From NCBI GenBank assembly GCA_013347225.1, contig CP054595.1, forward strand, positions 1,240,001 through 1,304,000: a DNA stretch of 64,000 bases, read 5' to 3'. The stretch is from Candidatus Accumulibacter similis (GTDB lineage: Bacteria; Pseudomonadota; Gammaproteobacteria; Burkholderiales; Rhodocyclaceae). Below, in pieces: positions 46,530 through 56,661 of this stretch; within the stretch, counting starts at the first letter, position 1; every line of letters begins with the position of its first letter. The notes beneath the pieces are model-generated. The model worked only from the letters and a program-made list of their open reading frames with translations. It ran no database searches and was not told the DNA's origin. The position numbers and the translations under genes are program-made.

Positions 46530-47692
46530 ACGGTGCGCCGCTCAGCGGCGTGCGCGTTCTCGATCTGACGCGCCTGCTCCCCGGCCCCGTGGCGACCCTG
46601 CATCTCGCCGACCTCGGCGCCGACGTGGTCAAGATCGAGGATCATGTGGCCGGTGACTACGCGCGCATTCTCGGCGACGGCCCGGACGGCGTCAGCCTCT
46701 TCTACCGCTGCGTCAATCGCAACAAGCGCGGGCTGCGCCTCGATCTCAAGCAGGCGAAAGGAAAAGAGGTCTTCCTGCGCCTCGTGCGCGACGCCGACGT
46801 GGTCGTCGAAAGCTTCCGGCCGGGCGTCAGCGACAAGCTCGGGATCGGCTACACGGCCCTGCGTGCGGTCAATCAGCGCCTCGTCTACTGCGCGATCACC
46901 GGCTATGGCCAGACGGGTCCGCTGGCGATGGCTGCCGGTCACGACCTCAACTACATCGGCCTCGCCGGCGTTCTCGATCAGATCGGCGTCGACGGCGGCC
47001 AGCCGGCGATTCCCAACCTGCAGGTGGGCGATCTCCTCGGCGGTGCGCTGACGGCCGTGATGGGCATCCTGGCCGCCCTCTTCGACGCGCAGCGCAGTGG
47101 CCAGGGCCGCCTGGTCGATGTGGCGATGAGCGAGGCGGTGCTGGCGCACAACCTGTTTCCCTTCTTCGCCCTGCAGACCGCGGGTTGCGTGCCGCAGCGC
47201 GGCGCCGACCAGCTCAGCGGTGGCGATGCCGGTTACGGCGTCTATGCCACCGCCGATGGTCGCTTCATGGCGGTGGCGCCGCTCGAGCGGAAGTTCTGGG
47301 ATCTGTTCTGCGATGCCGTCGGGCGGCCGGACTGGAAAGCGCGGCACGCGGCGCGCGGCGCCGCGGCTGCCGCCCTGCGCCGCGAGCTCGCGGCGCTCTT
47401 CGCCAGCCGGGACCAGGCCAGCTGGAGCGATTTCTTTGCCGGCATCGACTGTTGCGTGACGCCGGTGCTGCGGGTCGACGAAGCCCTTCGCCATCCGCAC
47501 TTCGCCGCCCGGGAGATGGTCGTCGACGCCGACGGCGTGCGCCAGTACGCACCGCCGCTGAAGCTCTCCGGCTGGGTTTTCGCCGTCGAGCGGGCAGCCC
47601 CGGCGCCTGGCGAGCACGTGCGGGAAATCCTGCGCGCGGCCGGTTTCAGTGACGACGAGGTGGCTGCACTGCAGCGGGAGTCGGTGATCTGA
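46526..47692 (+). CDS. CaiB/BaiF CoA-transferase or alpha-methylacyl-CoA racemase family enzyme
   Basis: The 388-residue family III CoA-transferase-type protein starts at GTG 46526 behind GAGGAG. It has the family N-terminus PLSGVRVLDLTRLLPGPVATLHLADLGADVVKIE (in part), VVVESFRPGVSDKLGIGY, and GYGQTGPLAMAAGHDLNYIGLAGVLD. The AGHD-NY stretch resembles alpha-methylacyl-CoA racemases, whose His/Asp pair is catalytic, more than classical CoA transferases. As the last gene of an operon with an acyl-CoA ligase and a transporter, it may epimerise or transfer the CoA ester made by the ligase. Confidence 0.88.
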   Translation: MNGAPLSGVRVLDLTRLLPGPVATLHLADLGADVVKIEDHVAGDYARILGDGPDGVSLFYRCVNRNKRGLRLDLKQAKGKEVFLRLVRDADVVVESFRPGVSDKLGIGYTALRAVNQRLVYCAITGYGQTGPLAMAAGHDLNYIGLAGVLDQIGVDGGQPAIPNLQVGDLLGGALTAVMGILAALFDAQRSGQGRLVDVAMSEAVLAHNLFPFFALQTAGCVPQRGADQLSGGDAGYGVYATADGRFMAVAPLERKFWDLFCDAVGRPDWKARHAARGAAAAALRRELAALFASRDQASWSDFFAGIDCCVTPVLRVDEALRHPHFAAREMVVDADGVRQYAPPLKLSGWVFAVERAAPAPGEHVREILRAAGFSDDEVAALQRESVI

Positions 47693-47752
47693 GGTCAGGG
47701 GTCAGGGCGCGCTGCGCGACGAACTGCTGCCCTGGCGCACCACTCGCCGACA

Positions 47753-47770
47753 GCGGCCGTAGCCGGCCGC
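47753..47770. terminator. Hairpin between convergent CoA-transferase and phaM genes
   Basis: GCGGCCG (47753-47759) and CGGCCGC (47764-47770) form a 7-bp GC-rich stem with a TAGC loop, immediately before the phaM stop and 60 bases after the CoA-transferase stop. There is no T-run on either side, so termination strength is uncertain. Confidence 0.35.
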
Positions 47771-47773
47771 ATC

Positions 47774-48220
47774 TCAGGTCTTGGGCGGTTCTTCCTGCGG
47801 TTGTCTGGCCTGCATGGCTGCCGTGGCGGCCTTCTGCATCTGCTCCTGCATTTGCTGCAGCAGGGTCAGCGGCCACAGTGCGGCCTGCTTCAGCGCCTCA
47901 TTGCCGCTGCCCGGGTCGACCAGGCTGCCGCCCTGCGCCTCGTCGGTGGCGCCGGCCGGGGCGTAGCTGCCCGCCATCTGCCCCATCGCGCGCACGGCGT
48001 TGAGTGTCACGCACTGCATCTCGAGACCCTGGATCGTCATCTGCAGCATCGACAGGTTCATCTTCAGCCAGTTCTCGACGGCCTTGAGGTCGCGGATCTT
48101 CTTCTCGATGTCTTCGACGTTGAGGGTCGGGGTGACCATGCCGGGCAGGGAGACGCCCATGCTGCCCCACATCTTCCTGGCAAAGCTCAGGGGATCAGGT
48201 ACGGAATTGAGGTTCGACAT
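47774..48220 (-). CDS. phaM: PhaM-type polyhydroxyalkanoate granule-associated protein
   Basis: This 148-residue protein resembles PhaM, which activates PHA synthase and links PHA granules to the nucleoid in Cupriavidus. The hallmark stretches are DPLSFARKMWGSMGVSLPG, TPTLNVEDIEKKIRDLKAVENWL and KMNLSMLQMTIQGLEMQ. The C-terminus here is Gln/Ala/Met-rich, not the Lys/Ala/Pro-rich DNA-binding tail known for Cupriavidus PhaM, so DNA binding may differ. The ATG at 48220 has GGAG at good spacing. It suggests the organism stores PHA. Confidence 0.82.
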   Translation of the reverse strand: MSNLNSVPDPLSFARKMWGSMGVSLPGMVTPTLNVEDIEKKIRDLKAVENWLKMNLSMLQMTIQGLEMQCVTLNAVRAMGQMAGSYAPAGATDEAQGGSLVDPGSGNEALKQAALWPLTLLQQMQEQMQKAATAAMQARQPQEEPPKT

Positions 48221-48333
48221 TTTTTGCTCCGGTGTGATGGGGTGATCCATCTTAACAAAGTTGCGTCGCTTCGGGCGGTTGCAGCCGCCCGGGTTCGATC
48301 TGCCGGCCGCTGGCGGCCCACGATGGTGCAGTG

Positions 48334-49164
48334 TCAGACGCGGTAACAGTAAAGGCGGGTGTGCCGATGATCGTCGACATCGATCTCGTGCGCGGCGGCG
48401 ACACCCGGTACGGCGAAACTGTTGCTTATGAAGATGCTGCCGGGGCGCATCTCGCGGCCCACCTTCTCCCACAATGCAGCCATCGGCGTCGGCGAGAGGA
48501 AAGCGTAGACTACATTGTAGGCGGCCAGGTCAGTCTGCCAGAAATCGCCCCACTGCCACGTACAGTTTGCGGTGGCCAGCGTGCGCACGCGGCCGACCAG
48601 CCAGGTGGCCGGTGCGTTCTCGACCGCGGCGAAGGAGGCGTCCGCTCGCGTTGCGGCCAGCGGCTGGACGATGCTGCCAATGCCGGCGCCGAGGTCGATG
48701 AAGCGCAGGTCGCGGTACTCGCGGGTCAGTGCGGCGAGTGCGTGCACGGTCTGGCGGCTGGAGAAGTAGAGCGGAATCTGACCGGACAGGGCGCCACGAT
48801 AGACGAGCAGCAGCAGCATGAACGCGAGCAGGAACCAGCCGGGATCGACTTGCAGCTGGGCGACGCCCCAAGCCAGAGGCGCGAAGATCGCGTGCAGGAT
48901 CCGCCACCACCAGGGCTGGCAGCTCAGGGTGGCGAGGAGCAGGGCGATCGCGCCGATGGCGAAAGCCGTCTGCGGCCACGGCAGCTCTGCGCCGCGAATG
49001 CCGTAGTAGGGCCAGGCGAGCGACAGGACTGCGAGCACGGCAGCGAACTGCAACGCCAGTTGTCGCAGCGGCCGTGCCGGCGCTGCCGTCGGCGTGTCGC
49101 TGCAGTCAAAAGATGGTGCGGGCGGGAGGGACAAGCAGGGGCTCCTCGAGGCTGAGCGGCGCAT
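48334..49164 (-). CDS. Membrane-anchored class I SAM-dependent methyltransferase-like protein
   Basis: The 276-residue protein has about three or four hydrophobic segments in its first 130 residues (LALQFAAVLAVLSLAWPYYG, TAFAIGAIALLLATLS, GWFLLAFMLLLLVY). A methyltransferase-type domain follows with the SAM-binding motif FIDLGAGIGSIVQPLA and the later VVYAFLSPTPM. The substrate is unknown; a membrane or lipid substrate is suggested by the anchor. It begins 25 bases after the oxidoreductase stop and may be cotranscribed. No strong Shine-Dalgarno precedes the ATG at 49164. Confidence 0.8.
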   Translation of the reverse strand: MRRSASRSPCLSLPPAPSFDCSDTPTAAPARPLRQLALQFAAVLAVLSLAWPYYGIRGAELPWPQTAFAIGAIALLLATLSCQPWWWRILHAIFAPLAWGVAQLQVDPGWFLLAFMLLLLVYRGALSGQIPLYFSSRQTVHALAALTREYRDLRFIDLGAGIGSIVQPLAATRADASFAAVENAPATWLVGRVRTLATANCTWQWGDFWQTDLAAYNVVYAFLSPTPMAALWEKVGREMRPGSIFISNSFAVPGVAAAHEIDVDDHRHTRLYCYRV

Positions 49165-49189
49165 TGTATGTCTGCCGCTGCCTGCGCGC

Positions 49190-52100
49190 TCATTTTGCGA
49201 TTGCCGCGGCGGCTGCCACCGGCAGCAGCAGGGCCCGCAGTGCCTCGCGCCGCGGCCGCATCTTCTGCACCGAGGCAGCCTTGACGTGCCCGAAGCCGCG
49301 CACCTGTTCGGGCAGCGCGGCGAGTTCGATGGCGGTGGCGAGCGTCGTCGCGTCGAGGCGTGCGAGCAGCAGTTCGATATCCGCCTCGTAATCGACGAGC
49401 AGTTGTCGTTCCATCTTCCTTTCCTCGTTGCCGGCAAAGGGATCGAAGGCCGTGCCGCGCAGGCCCTTCAGCCGGCTCAGGCCGGCGAGCGCGCGCAGCA
49501 TCCACGGACCGTAACTGCGTTTCGCGACCCTGCCGGTGAGCGGATCGGGCTTTGCCAGCAGCGGTGGCGCGAGGTGGAAACGGATGCTGAAGTCGCCCTC
49601 GAACTGTTCCGACAGTTGCTGCCTGAAGGCGGGGTCGGCATGCAGCCGTGCGACCTCGTACTCGTCCTTGACCGCCAGCAGCCTGAAGTAGCTGCGTGCA
49701 ACCGCCTCGCTCAGGCGCGTCGACCGCAACGGCAGTTCGCTGGCCCGAACACGCTCGACCAGCCGGCGGTAGCGGTCGGCGTAGCGCGCGTCCTGGTAGT
49801 CGGTCAGGGCTTCGATGCGGCGGGCGATCCTCTCATCGAGGCTGGCCGAGAGCCGGTGTGCCGCCGGCCCGCTGGCCGGAATAGCCAGCCGCTGTACCGC
49901 CGCCGGATCGTGCGCCGTATGCCTGCCCCAGAGGAAGGCCTGGTGGTTCTGCTCGACGGCCGTGCCGTTGAGTTCGATGGCACGGTCGATGGCCGCCAGC
50001 GACAGCGGGATGAGCCCCCTCTGCCAGGCGACGCCGAGCAGGAAGAGGTTGCCGTAGATGGCGTCGCCCAGTAGCCGGCGCGCCAGCTCTGCCGTGTTCA
50101 GGAAGAGCGTGTTGCCTTCACCGCAGGCTTCGTCGATCTGCTCCTGCAGCCGCTGCTGTGGGAACTGCCAGTCGGGGTTGCGGGTGAACTCGGCGGTGGG
50201 GGTGCTGGCGACGTTGATGACCGCCCGGGTCTTGCCGGCGAGAACCTTCGACAGCGCTTCGCTGCTGGCGCTGACCAGCAGATCGCCGCCGATCACCGCA
50301 TCCGCCTCGCCGGTGGCGATGCGTGCGGCGTGGATGTCCTGTGGGTGGTTGGCAATCCGCAGGTGTGAGAAGACGGCGCCGAACTTCTGCGCCAGGCCGG
50401 TCATGTCGAGCACCGAAACGCCTTTGCCATCGAGGTGGGCGGCCATTCCGAGCAATGCTCCAAGGGTGACGACACCGGTCCCGCCAACGCCGGTGATCAG
50501 GATGTTGAACGGCTGTGTGGTGTCGGCCAGCGGTGGGTCGGGGAGGGTGGCGAGCGTACCGGCGTCGGTGGCGACGGCGCTGCCGCGGCGCAGCCTGCCG
50601 CCTTCGATGGTGACGAAGCTGGGGCAGAAACCGTTGATGCACGAATAGTCCTTGTTGCAGGACGACTGGTCGATCGCCCGCTTGCGACCGAACTCGGTTT
50701 CCACCGGCACCACCGACAGGCAGTTCGACTGCGCGCCGCAGTCGCCACATCCTTCACAGACGGCCTCGTTGATGAAGACGCGCCGGGCCGGGTCGGCAAG
50801 CTTGCCGCGCTTGCGCCGGCGGCGCTTCTCGGTGGCGCACGTCTGCTCGTAGATCAGCACCGACACGCCGCGGTGTTCTCGCAGTTCGCGCTGGACCGCG
50901 TCGAGGTGGTCGCGGTGACGCACGGGCGTGTTCGGCGCCAAGTCGCGCCGTTGCCGATATTTCTCCGGCTCGTCGCTGACGATGACGATGCGGCCGATGC
51001 CTTCGGCTTCGAGCTGGCGCGTCAGCTGGCCGACGCTCAGCTGGCCGTCGACCGGCTGGCCGCCGGTCATCGCAACGGCGTCGTTGTAGAGGATCTTGTA
51101 GGTGATCGAGACGCCGGCGGCGACCGCCTGCCGGATCGCCAGCAGGCCAGAGTGGAAGTAGGTACCGTCGCCCAGGTTGGCGAAAATGTGGCGGTCGCCG
51201 GAAAACGGTGCCTGGCCGACCCAGGTGACGCCTTCGCCGCCCATATGGGTGAAGGTCGCGGTATTGCGGTCCATCCACGTCACCATGTAGTGGCAACCGA
51301 TGCCGGCGACGGCGCGCGAGCCTGCCGGCAGGCGCGTCGAGGTGTTGTGCGGGCAGCCGGAGCAGAAGTACGGCGTCCGCTGCATGGTGGTGCCGCTCGC
51401 CGTCGGCGCCGTCGCTGTGGCGAGACTGAGCTGCTTGGCCTCGAGCAGTTGCAGACGGGCCTCGATGGCCGGCGAGGTGAAGAAGCGGCCGATGCGCGTC
51501 GCCAGCGCACGCGCCACCTGCGCCACGGACAGCTCGCCGGCGGCCGGCAGCAGCCAGTCGCCGTGGCGCAGGTGGCCGCTGCCGGTCGGCAGCAGCGACC
51601 ACTCGCCCTTTTCATCGAACTTGCCGACGACGCGTGGCCGAACGTCCTCACGCCAGTTGTACAGTTCCTCCTTCAACTGGTACTCGAGCAGTTGCCGCTT
51701 TTCCTCGACCACCAGGATCTCCTCGAGGCCCTCGGCGAAGCGACGCACGCCATCGGCCTCGAGTGGCCAGACCATGCCGACCTTGTACAGGCGGATGCCG
51801 ATCCGCTCTGCCAGCGTGTCGTCGATGCCGAGTTCGTCGAGCGCCTGGCGGACGTCGAGGTAGGCCTTTCCGGCGGTGATGATCCCCAGGCGGGCGGGGT
51901 TGTCAGGGTCGTTGCTGTCGATCAGCACACGGTTGAGGTGGTTGGCCCGGCAATAGGCGAGCGCCGCGTACAGCTTGTGGTTGAGCAGGCGTGCTTCCTG
52001 CTGCAGCGGTGGGTCCGGCCAGCGGATGTTGAGTCCGTGCGGATCATTGCTCGGCATCTCGTAGTCGTCGGGCAGGCGAATGACGGTGGCGGCTGGGTCG

Positions 52101-52741
52101 ATCGTCACCGATGCCGATGTCTCGACGGTATCGGCAAGCGCCTTCATCACCACCCAGCAGCCCGAATAACGGCTCATTGCCCAGCCATGCAGGCCGTAGT
52201 CGAGATATTCCTGGACGTTCGCCGGATAGAGGACCGGCATCATCACCGCCTTGAAGATGTGTTCGGTCTGGTGCGGCAGGGTCGATGACTTCGCCGCATG
52301 ATCGTCGCCGGCGATGACCAGCACGCCACCCTTGCTGGCCGTCCCGGCGGCGTTGGCATGGCGGAAGACATCGCCGCAGCGGTCCACACCGGGACCCTTG
52401 CCGTACCACATGGCGAAGATGCCTTCGTGGCGCGCGCCGGGGAAAAGGCCGAGTTGCTGCGTTCCCCACACCGCGGTCGCCGCCAGGTCCTCGTTGACCG
52501 CCGGCTGAAAGACGATGCGATGGGCATCGAGATGGGGCTTCGCCTTCCACAAGGCCTGGTCGAGACCACCGAGCGGACTCCCCCGGTAGCCGGAGATGAA
52601 GCCCGCCGTGTTCAGCCCCGCCGCGTGGTCGCGCAGTGCCTGCAGCATCGGCAGCCGCACCAAGGCTTGCGTGCCGCTCAGGAAGACGCGGCCCGAGGTC
52701 GCCGTGTACCGGCTGTCGAGCGTGATCGACAGGTCTCGCAT
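49190..52741 (-). CDS. Fused indolepyruvate:ferredoxin oxidoreductase-family protein
   Basis: This 1183-residue TPP-dependent 2-oxoacid:acceptor oxidoreductase has alpha- and beta-type subunits fused. The N-terminal part holds LSGTQALVRLPMLQ and GYRGSPLGGLDQAL. The TPP region has FCSGCPHNTSTRLP near residue 460 and NLGDGTYFHSGLLAIRQA. A cysteine cluster (CEGCGDCGAQSNC) near 660 should bind an iron-sulfur cluster, and the gamma-type domain GVGGTGVVTLGALLGMAAH lies near 750. Such enzymes oxidise aryl- or branched-chain 2-oxo acids to acyl-CoA. An AGGAGGAG Shine-Dalgarno precedes the ATG at 52741. No ferredoxin gene is adjacent. Confidence 0.93.
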   Translation of the reverse strand: MRDLSITLDSRYTATSGRVFLSGTQALVRLPMLQALRDHAAGLNTAGFISGYRGSPLGGLDQALWKAKPHLDAHRIVFQPAVNEDLAATAVWGTQQLGLFPGARHEGIFAMWYGKGPGVDRCGDVFRHANAAGTASKGGVLVIAGDDHAAKSSTLPHQTEHIFKAVMMPVLYPANVQEYLDYGLHGWAMSRYSGCWVVMKALADTVETSASVTIDPAATVIRLPDDYEMPSNDPHGLNIRWPDPPLQQEARLLNHKLYAALAYCRANHLNRVLIDSNDPDNPARLGIITAGKAYLDVRQALDELGIDDTLAERIGIRLYKVGMVWPLEADGVRRFAEGLEEILVVEEKRQLLEYQLKEELYNWREDVRPRVVGKFDEKGEWSLLPTGSGHLRHGDWLLPAAGELSVAQVARALATRIGRFFTSPAIEARLQLLEAKQLSLATATAPTASGTTMQRTPYFCSGCPHNTSTRLPAGSRAVAGIGCHYMVTWMDRNTATFTHMGGEGVTWVGQAPFSGDRHIFANLGDGTYFHSGLLAIRQAVAAGVSITYKILYNDAVAMTGGQPVDGQLSVGQLTRQLEAEGIGRIVIVSDEPEKYRQRRDLAPNTPVRHRDHLDAVQRELREHRGVSVLIYEQTCATEKRRRRKRGKLADPARRVFINEAVCEGCGDCGAQSNCLSVVPVETEFGRKRAIDQSSCNKDYSCINGFCPSFVTIEGGRLRRGSAVATDAGTLATLPDPPLADTTQPFNILITGVGGTGVVTLGALLGMAAHLDGKGVSVLDMTGLAQKFGAVFSHLRIANHPQDIHAARIATGEADAVIGGDLLVSASSEALSKVLAGKTRAVINVASTPTAEFTRNPDWQFPQQRLQEQIDEACGEGNTLFLNTAELARRLLGDAIYGNLFLLGVAWQRGLIPLSLAAIDRAIELNGTAVEQNHQAFLWGRHTAHDPAAVQRLAIPASGPAAHRLSASLDERIARRIEALTDYQDARYADRYRRLVERVRASELPLRSTRLSEAVARSYFRLLAVKDEYEVARLHADPAFRQQLSEQFEGDFSIRFHLAPPLLAKPDPLTGRVAKRSYGPWMLRALAGLSRLKGLRGTAFDPFAGNEERKMERQLLVDYEADIELLLARLDATTLATAIELAALPEQVRGFGHVKAASVQKMRPRREALRALLLPVAAAAAIAK

Positions 52742-53445
52742 GGCTTCTCCTCCTCTTCTGGATGCTCGCCTCCGCTGCGGCGATCGCTTCCCTGCTGTTC
52801 CGGCATGGGTCAATTCGTCGCCCCGGCGTCTGGCCCGGTCATTACCCGATCTGACCGTCGGTTGGCGCACTGGTTGCTTGCCGACGGAAGCTTGCGCATC
52901 CCGCGCGGCAGGCGGCAGCCTGCCCGGGAAGATGGGAAAGAGGAGTCCGCCGCCCTTCTGCGCCACGCCAAGTTGCCGGCCGGTCCGCCTTCACGTTTCC
53001 TCGGCGGCGAGGTCCGCGGCGCGCGTTGCGAGAATCCGGTGCGCCCGCGCCAGGCTGATGGCGGTGCCGCCGACGGCAGCCGGCAGCTGTGTTTCGACCG
53101 GCCGCCGCTGCCGAAGGCGACCGTCGGACCGCGATGCTGTCCGGACAGGTAGACAATCCCGGCGACCTCCCGCAGGCCGCCCATCGACTCTTCTGCCTGG
53201 TGCTGCACGAGGGTCGATTCGCTCAGCGCGAGGCACGTGTGGAAAGACTGCCGCGGGCTGCTGCTGACTGCCGGTTGCAGGGGTTGCTGCGCGTACGGGC
53301 TGCCGTGTGTCATCGTTGGCCGGTCCTGGGACGAGATGGCGGCCGATTCTACGCCGCCGGCCGGCAACCGTGCAGCAGCTGGGGCTGCGCATGCGGCTGC
53401 CGGTGCTGGCGTGATGTCGGGGCGAAAAACGGGGCGAAAAACCAT
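52742..53445. other. Long region without a supported gene before the tRNA promoter
   Basis: No recognised gene lies in these about 700 bases. On the minus strand, about 53311 down to 53010 reads as a frame with high third-position GC (HTCLALSESTLVQHQ, GGLREVAGIVYLSGQHRGP). Near 53070 an alternative frame continues with a helix-like tail (AISLARAHRILATRAADLAAEE). This could be a small or frameshifted gene of unknown type. Its promoter region would overlap the tRNA promoter. Confidence 0.4.
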
Positions 53446-53474
53446 TTGACAAGTCGTCCTTCGAGCTTCAGAAT
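53419..53474 (+). promoter_or_regulatory. Promoter of the tRNA-tuf operon with upstream tandem A-tract repeat
   Basis: TTGACA (53446-53451), a 17-bp spacer and CAGAAT (53469-53474) form a near-consensus sigma70 promoter. The start would be near 53481, followed by a GC-rich discriminator (CGCGGG) typical of stringently controlled stable-RNA promoters. Directly upstream, GGGGCGAAAAAC occurs twice in tandem (53419-53430, 53431-53442), placing two A5 tracts where an UP element would act. Confidence 0.85.
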
Positions 53475-53489
53475 CGCGGGTTCTTGGCT

Positions 53490-53574
53490 GGAGGGATACC
53501 CAAGTGGCCAACGGGATCAGACTGTAAATCTGACGGCTCCGCCTTCGAAGGTTCGAATCCTTCTCCCTCCACCA
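53490..53574 (+). tRNA. tRNA-Tyr (GTA)
   Basis: The 85-nt gene has the GGAGGGA acceptor arm paired with TCCCTCC, a GTA anticodon in CTGTAAA, a long variable arm as expected for a class II tRNA, a GGTTCGAATCC T-arm and an encoded CCA end. It is the first gene of the tRNA-tuf unit. Confidence 0.97.
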
Positions 53575-53625
53575 CAAGCGCCGCTGTTGGTGATGGCGTT
53601 CAATCGTTCTTCGGGTAATGGTTTT

Positions 53626-53699
53626 GCGGGTGTAGCTCAATGGTAGAGCTGAAGCCTTCCAAGCTTATGACGAGGGTTCGATTCCCTTCACCCGCTCCA
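53626..53699 (+). tRNA. tRNA-Gly (TCC)
   Basis: The 74-nt gene has a GCGGGTG/CACCCGC acceptor stem, a TCC anticodon in CTTCCAA, a GGTTCGATTCC T-arm and an encoded CCA. Discriminator base is T. Confidence 0.97.
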
Positions 53700-53741
53700 G
53701 GCTGCAGCCGCAGAATTGCTTCAGGCCCCTCGATCATCGAT

Positions 53742-53816
<75 letters not shown>

Positions 53817-53869
53817 GCGATTGGTGCTGTAGATTCATTGTTAACTTCTAACGTGTTGAGGTACCGGTA

Positions 53870-55060
<1,191 letters not shown>

Positions 55061-55079
55061 GTTCCGGTCGTGGTTCATG

Positions 55080-55106
55080 GGCGGCACCGATGAATGCGGT
55101 GCCGCC
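55080..55106 (+). repeat. Hairpin between tuf and tRNA-Trp
   Basis: GGCGGCACCG (55080-55089) pairs perfectly with CGGTGCCGCC (55097-55106) over a 7-base loop. It lies 20 bases after the tuf stop and 13 bases before tRNA-Trp. No T-run follows, so it more likely marks an mRNA 3' end or RNase processing site, or acts as a weak terminator. Confidence 0.6.
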
Positions 55107-55119
55107 GTAGTTCTGCCGC

Positions 55120-55195
55120 AGGGGTATAGCTCAACTGGCAGAGCGTCGGTCTCCAAAACCGAAGGTTGGGGGTTCGATTCCCTCTGCCCCTGCCA
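55120..55195 (+). tRNA. tRNA-Trp (CCA)
   Basis: The 76-nt gene has an AGGGGTA/TGCCCCT acceptor stem, a CCA anticodon in CTCCAAA, a GGTTCGATTCC T-arm and an encoded CCA end. It lies 23 bases before secE. Confidence 0.97.
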
Positions 55196-55218
55196 CACAT
55201 GTAACCAAAGCGGACAAG

Positions 55219-55572
55219 ATGGCCGATAAATTCAAGTTTGCGCTGGCGATCCTGCTGCTTGTGGCCGGTATCGCCGGTTTCTACCTCCTGGCGGAACAGG
55301 CGATGATCCTGCGGGTGCTCGCCGTCATGGCGGGTACCGCTCTTGCCGCCGGGGTTGCCTGGAAGACCGAGCAGGGGCAGCGCTTCTTCGGCTTCGCGCG
55401 CGAGTCCGCGGCCGAGGCGAGGAAGGTCGTCTGGCCGTCCCGCAAGGAGACGATGCAGACGACCGGGATGGTGTTCGCCTTCGTCGTGGTGATGGCCCTC
55501 TTTCTCTGGCTGACCGACAAGAGCCTGGAATGGGTGATGTACGACCTGGTTCTCGGCTGGAGAAAATCATGA
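55219..55572 (+). CDS. secE: Preprotein translocase subunit SecE
   Basis: SecE clamps SecY in the Sec translocon. This 117-residue form has three membrane helices, as in E. coli (about residues 7-25, 29-47 and 82-104), and the conserved cytosolic amphipathic motif [17 protein letters not shown]. The stop overlaps the nusG ATG (ATGA), the usual coupling. Confidence 0.96.
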   Translation: MADKFKFALAILLLVAGIAGFYLLAEQAMILRVLAVMAGTALAAGVAWKTEQGQRFFGFARESAAEARKVVWPSRKETMQTTGMVFAFVVVMALFLWLTDKSLEWVMYDLVLGWRKS

Positions 55573-56102
55573 GCATGCGCTGGTACGTGGTACACGCCTA
55601 CTCGGGCTTTGAGAAGAGCGTGCAGCGCGCGTTGCTCGAGCGTGTCCAGCGGCAGGGGATGACGGAGCAGTTCGGTCGCATCCTGGTGCCGGTGGAAGAG
55701 GTCGTCGAACTGAAGATGGGCCAGAAGAGTATTTCCGAACGCAAGTTCTTCCCCGGCTACGTGCTGGTGGAAATGGAGATGAACGACGAGTCGTGGCACC
55801 TGGTGAAGAGCACGCCCAAGGTTACGGGTTTTGTCGGCGGCACCGCCAACAAGCCGAGCCCGATTTCCGAGAAGGAAGTCGCGAAGATCATGCAGCAGAT
55901 GCAGGAGGGCGTCGAGAAACCGCGGCCGAAGGTGCTCTTCGAACCCGGCGAAGTGGTGCGCGTCAAGGAAGGTCCCTTTACCGATTTTCATGGCGCGGTC
56001 GAGCACGTCAATTACGAGAAGAATCGGCTGCGCGTTTCGGTAACGATTTTTGGCCGGCCGACGCCGGTCGAACTGGAGTTCGGGCAGGTCGAGAAGGCCT
56101 GA
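55569..56102 (+). CDS. nusG: Transcription termination/antitermination factor NusG
   Basis: NusG couples RNA polymerase to ribosomes and Rho. The 177-residue protein has the NGN domain ([39 protein letters not shown]) and a C-terminal KOW domain ([22 protein letters not shown]). The ATG at 55569 overlaps secE; another ATG two codons later (55575) is possible. Confidence 0.97.
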   Translation: MSMRWYVVHAYSGFEKSVQRALLERVQRQGMTEQFGRILVPVEEVVELKMGQKSISERKFFPGYVLVEMEMNDESWHLVKSTPKVTGFVGGTANKPSPISEKEVAKIMQQMQEGVEKPRPKVLFEPGEVVRVKEGPFTDFHGAVEHVNYEKNRLRVSVTIFGRPTPVELEFGQVEKA

Positions 56103-56228
56103 CCGCGGGCTCGGTCGCGGTGTGTTGGGCGTGCTCGACACACCGTAGCAGTGCGGCTCTCGGGCCGCGTTTGTCGTTTGGGGAGCGCTGGCACGAGCGC
56201 GTTCGAACCCGCTCACAGGAGTCGTAAG

Positions 56229-56660
56229 GTGGCAAAGAAAATCACTGGTTACATCAAGTTGCAGGTGCCGGCGGGGAAGGCAAATCCGTCGCCACCGATC
56301 GGTCCGGCGCTCGGTCAGCGGGGACTCAACATCATGGAGTTCTGCAAGTCGTTCAATGCGCAGACGCAGGGGCTGGAACCGGGATTGCCGATTCCGGTGG
56401 TGATCACCGCCTTCGCCGACAAGAGTTTCACCTTCATCATGAAGACGCCGCCGGCAACGGTTCTGATCAAGAAGGCGATCGGTGCGCAGAAGGGCAGCGC
56501 CAAGCCGCACACAGCCAAGATCGGCACGCTGACGCGTGCCCAGTGTGAGGCGATTGCGACGCAGAAGATGCCTGACCTGACGGCGGCCGACATGGAAGCG
56601 GCGGTGCGCACCATCGCCGGCAGTGCCCGCACGATGGGTGTTACGGTAGAGGGGGTGTGA
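56229..56660 (+). CDS. rplK: 50S ribosomal protein L11
   Basis: L11 (143 residues) binds 23S rRNA at the GTPase centre. It begins at GTG 56229 ([36 protein letters not shown], in part) behind AGGAG. The usual C-terminal RNA-binding segment ending GVTVEGV is present. A 126-bp gap separates it from nusG and probably holds the promoter of the ribosomal-protein part. One base separates it from rplA. Confidence 0.97.
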   Translation: MAKKITGYIKLQVPAGKANPSPPIGPALGQRGLNIMEFCKSFNAQTQGLEPGLPIPVVITAFADKSFTFIMKTPPATVLIKKAIGAQKGSAKPHTAKIGTLTRAQCEAIATQKMPDLTAADMEAAVRTIAGSARTMGVTVEGV

Positions 56661-56661
56661 G

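Noticed and set aside
52810..53640. A 276-codon minus-strand frame crossing tRNA-Tyr and tRNA-Gly promoter region
   Set aside because: Its first part (WWREKDSNLRRRS) is the well-known false translation of a tRNA gene; the later part is noted separately as a possible remnant.
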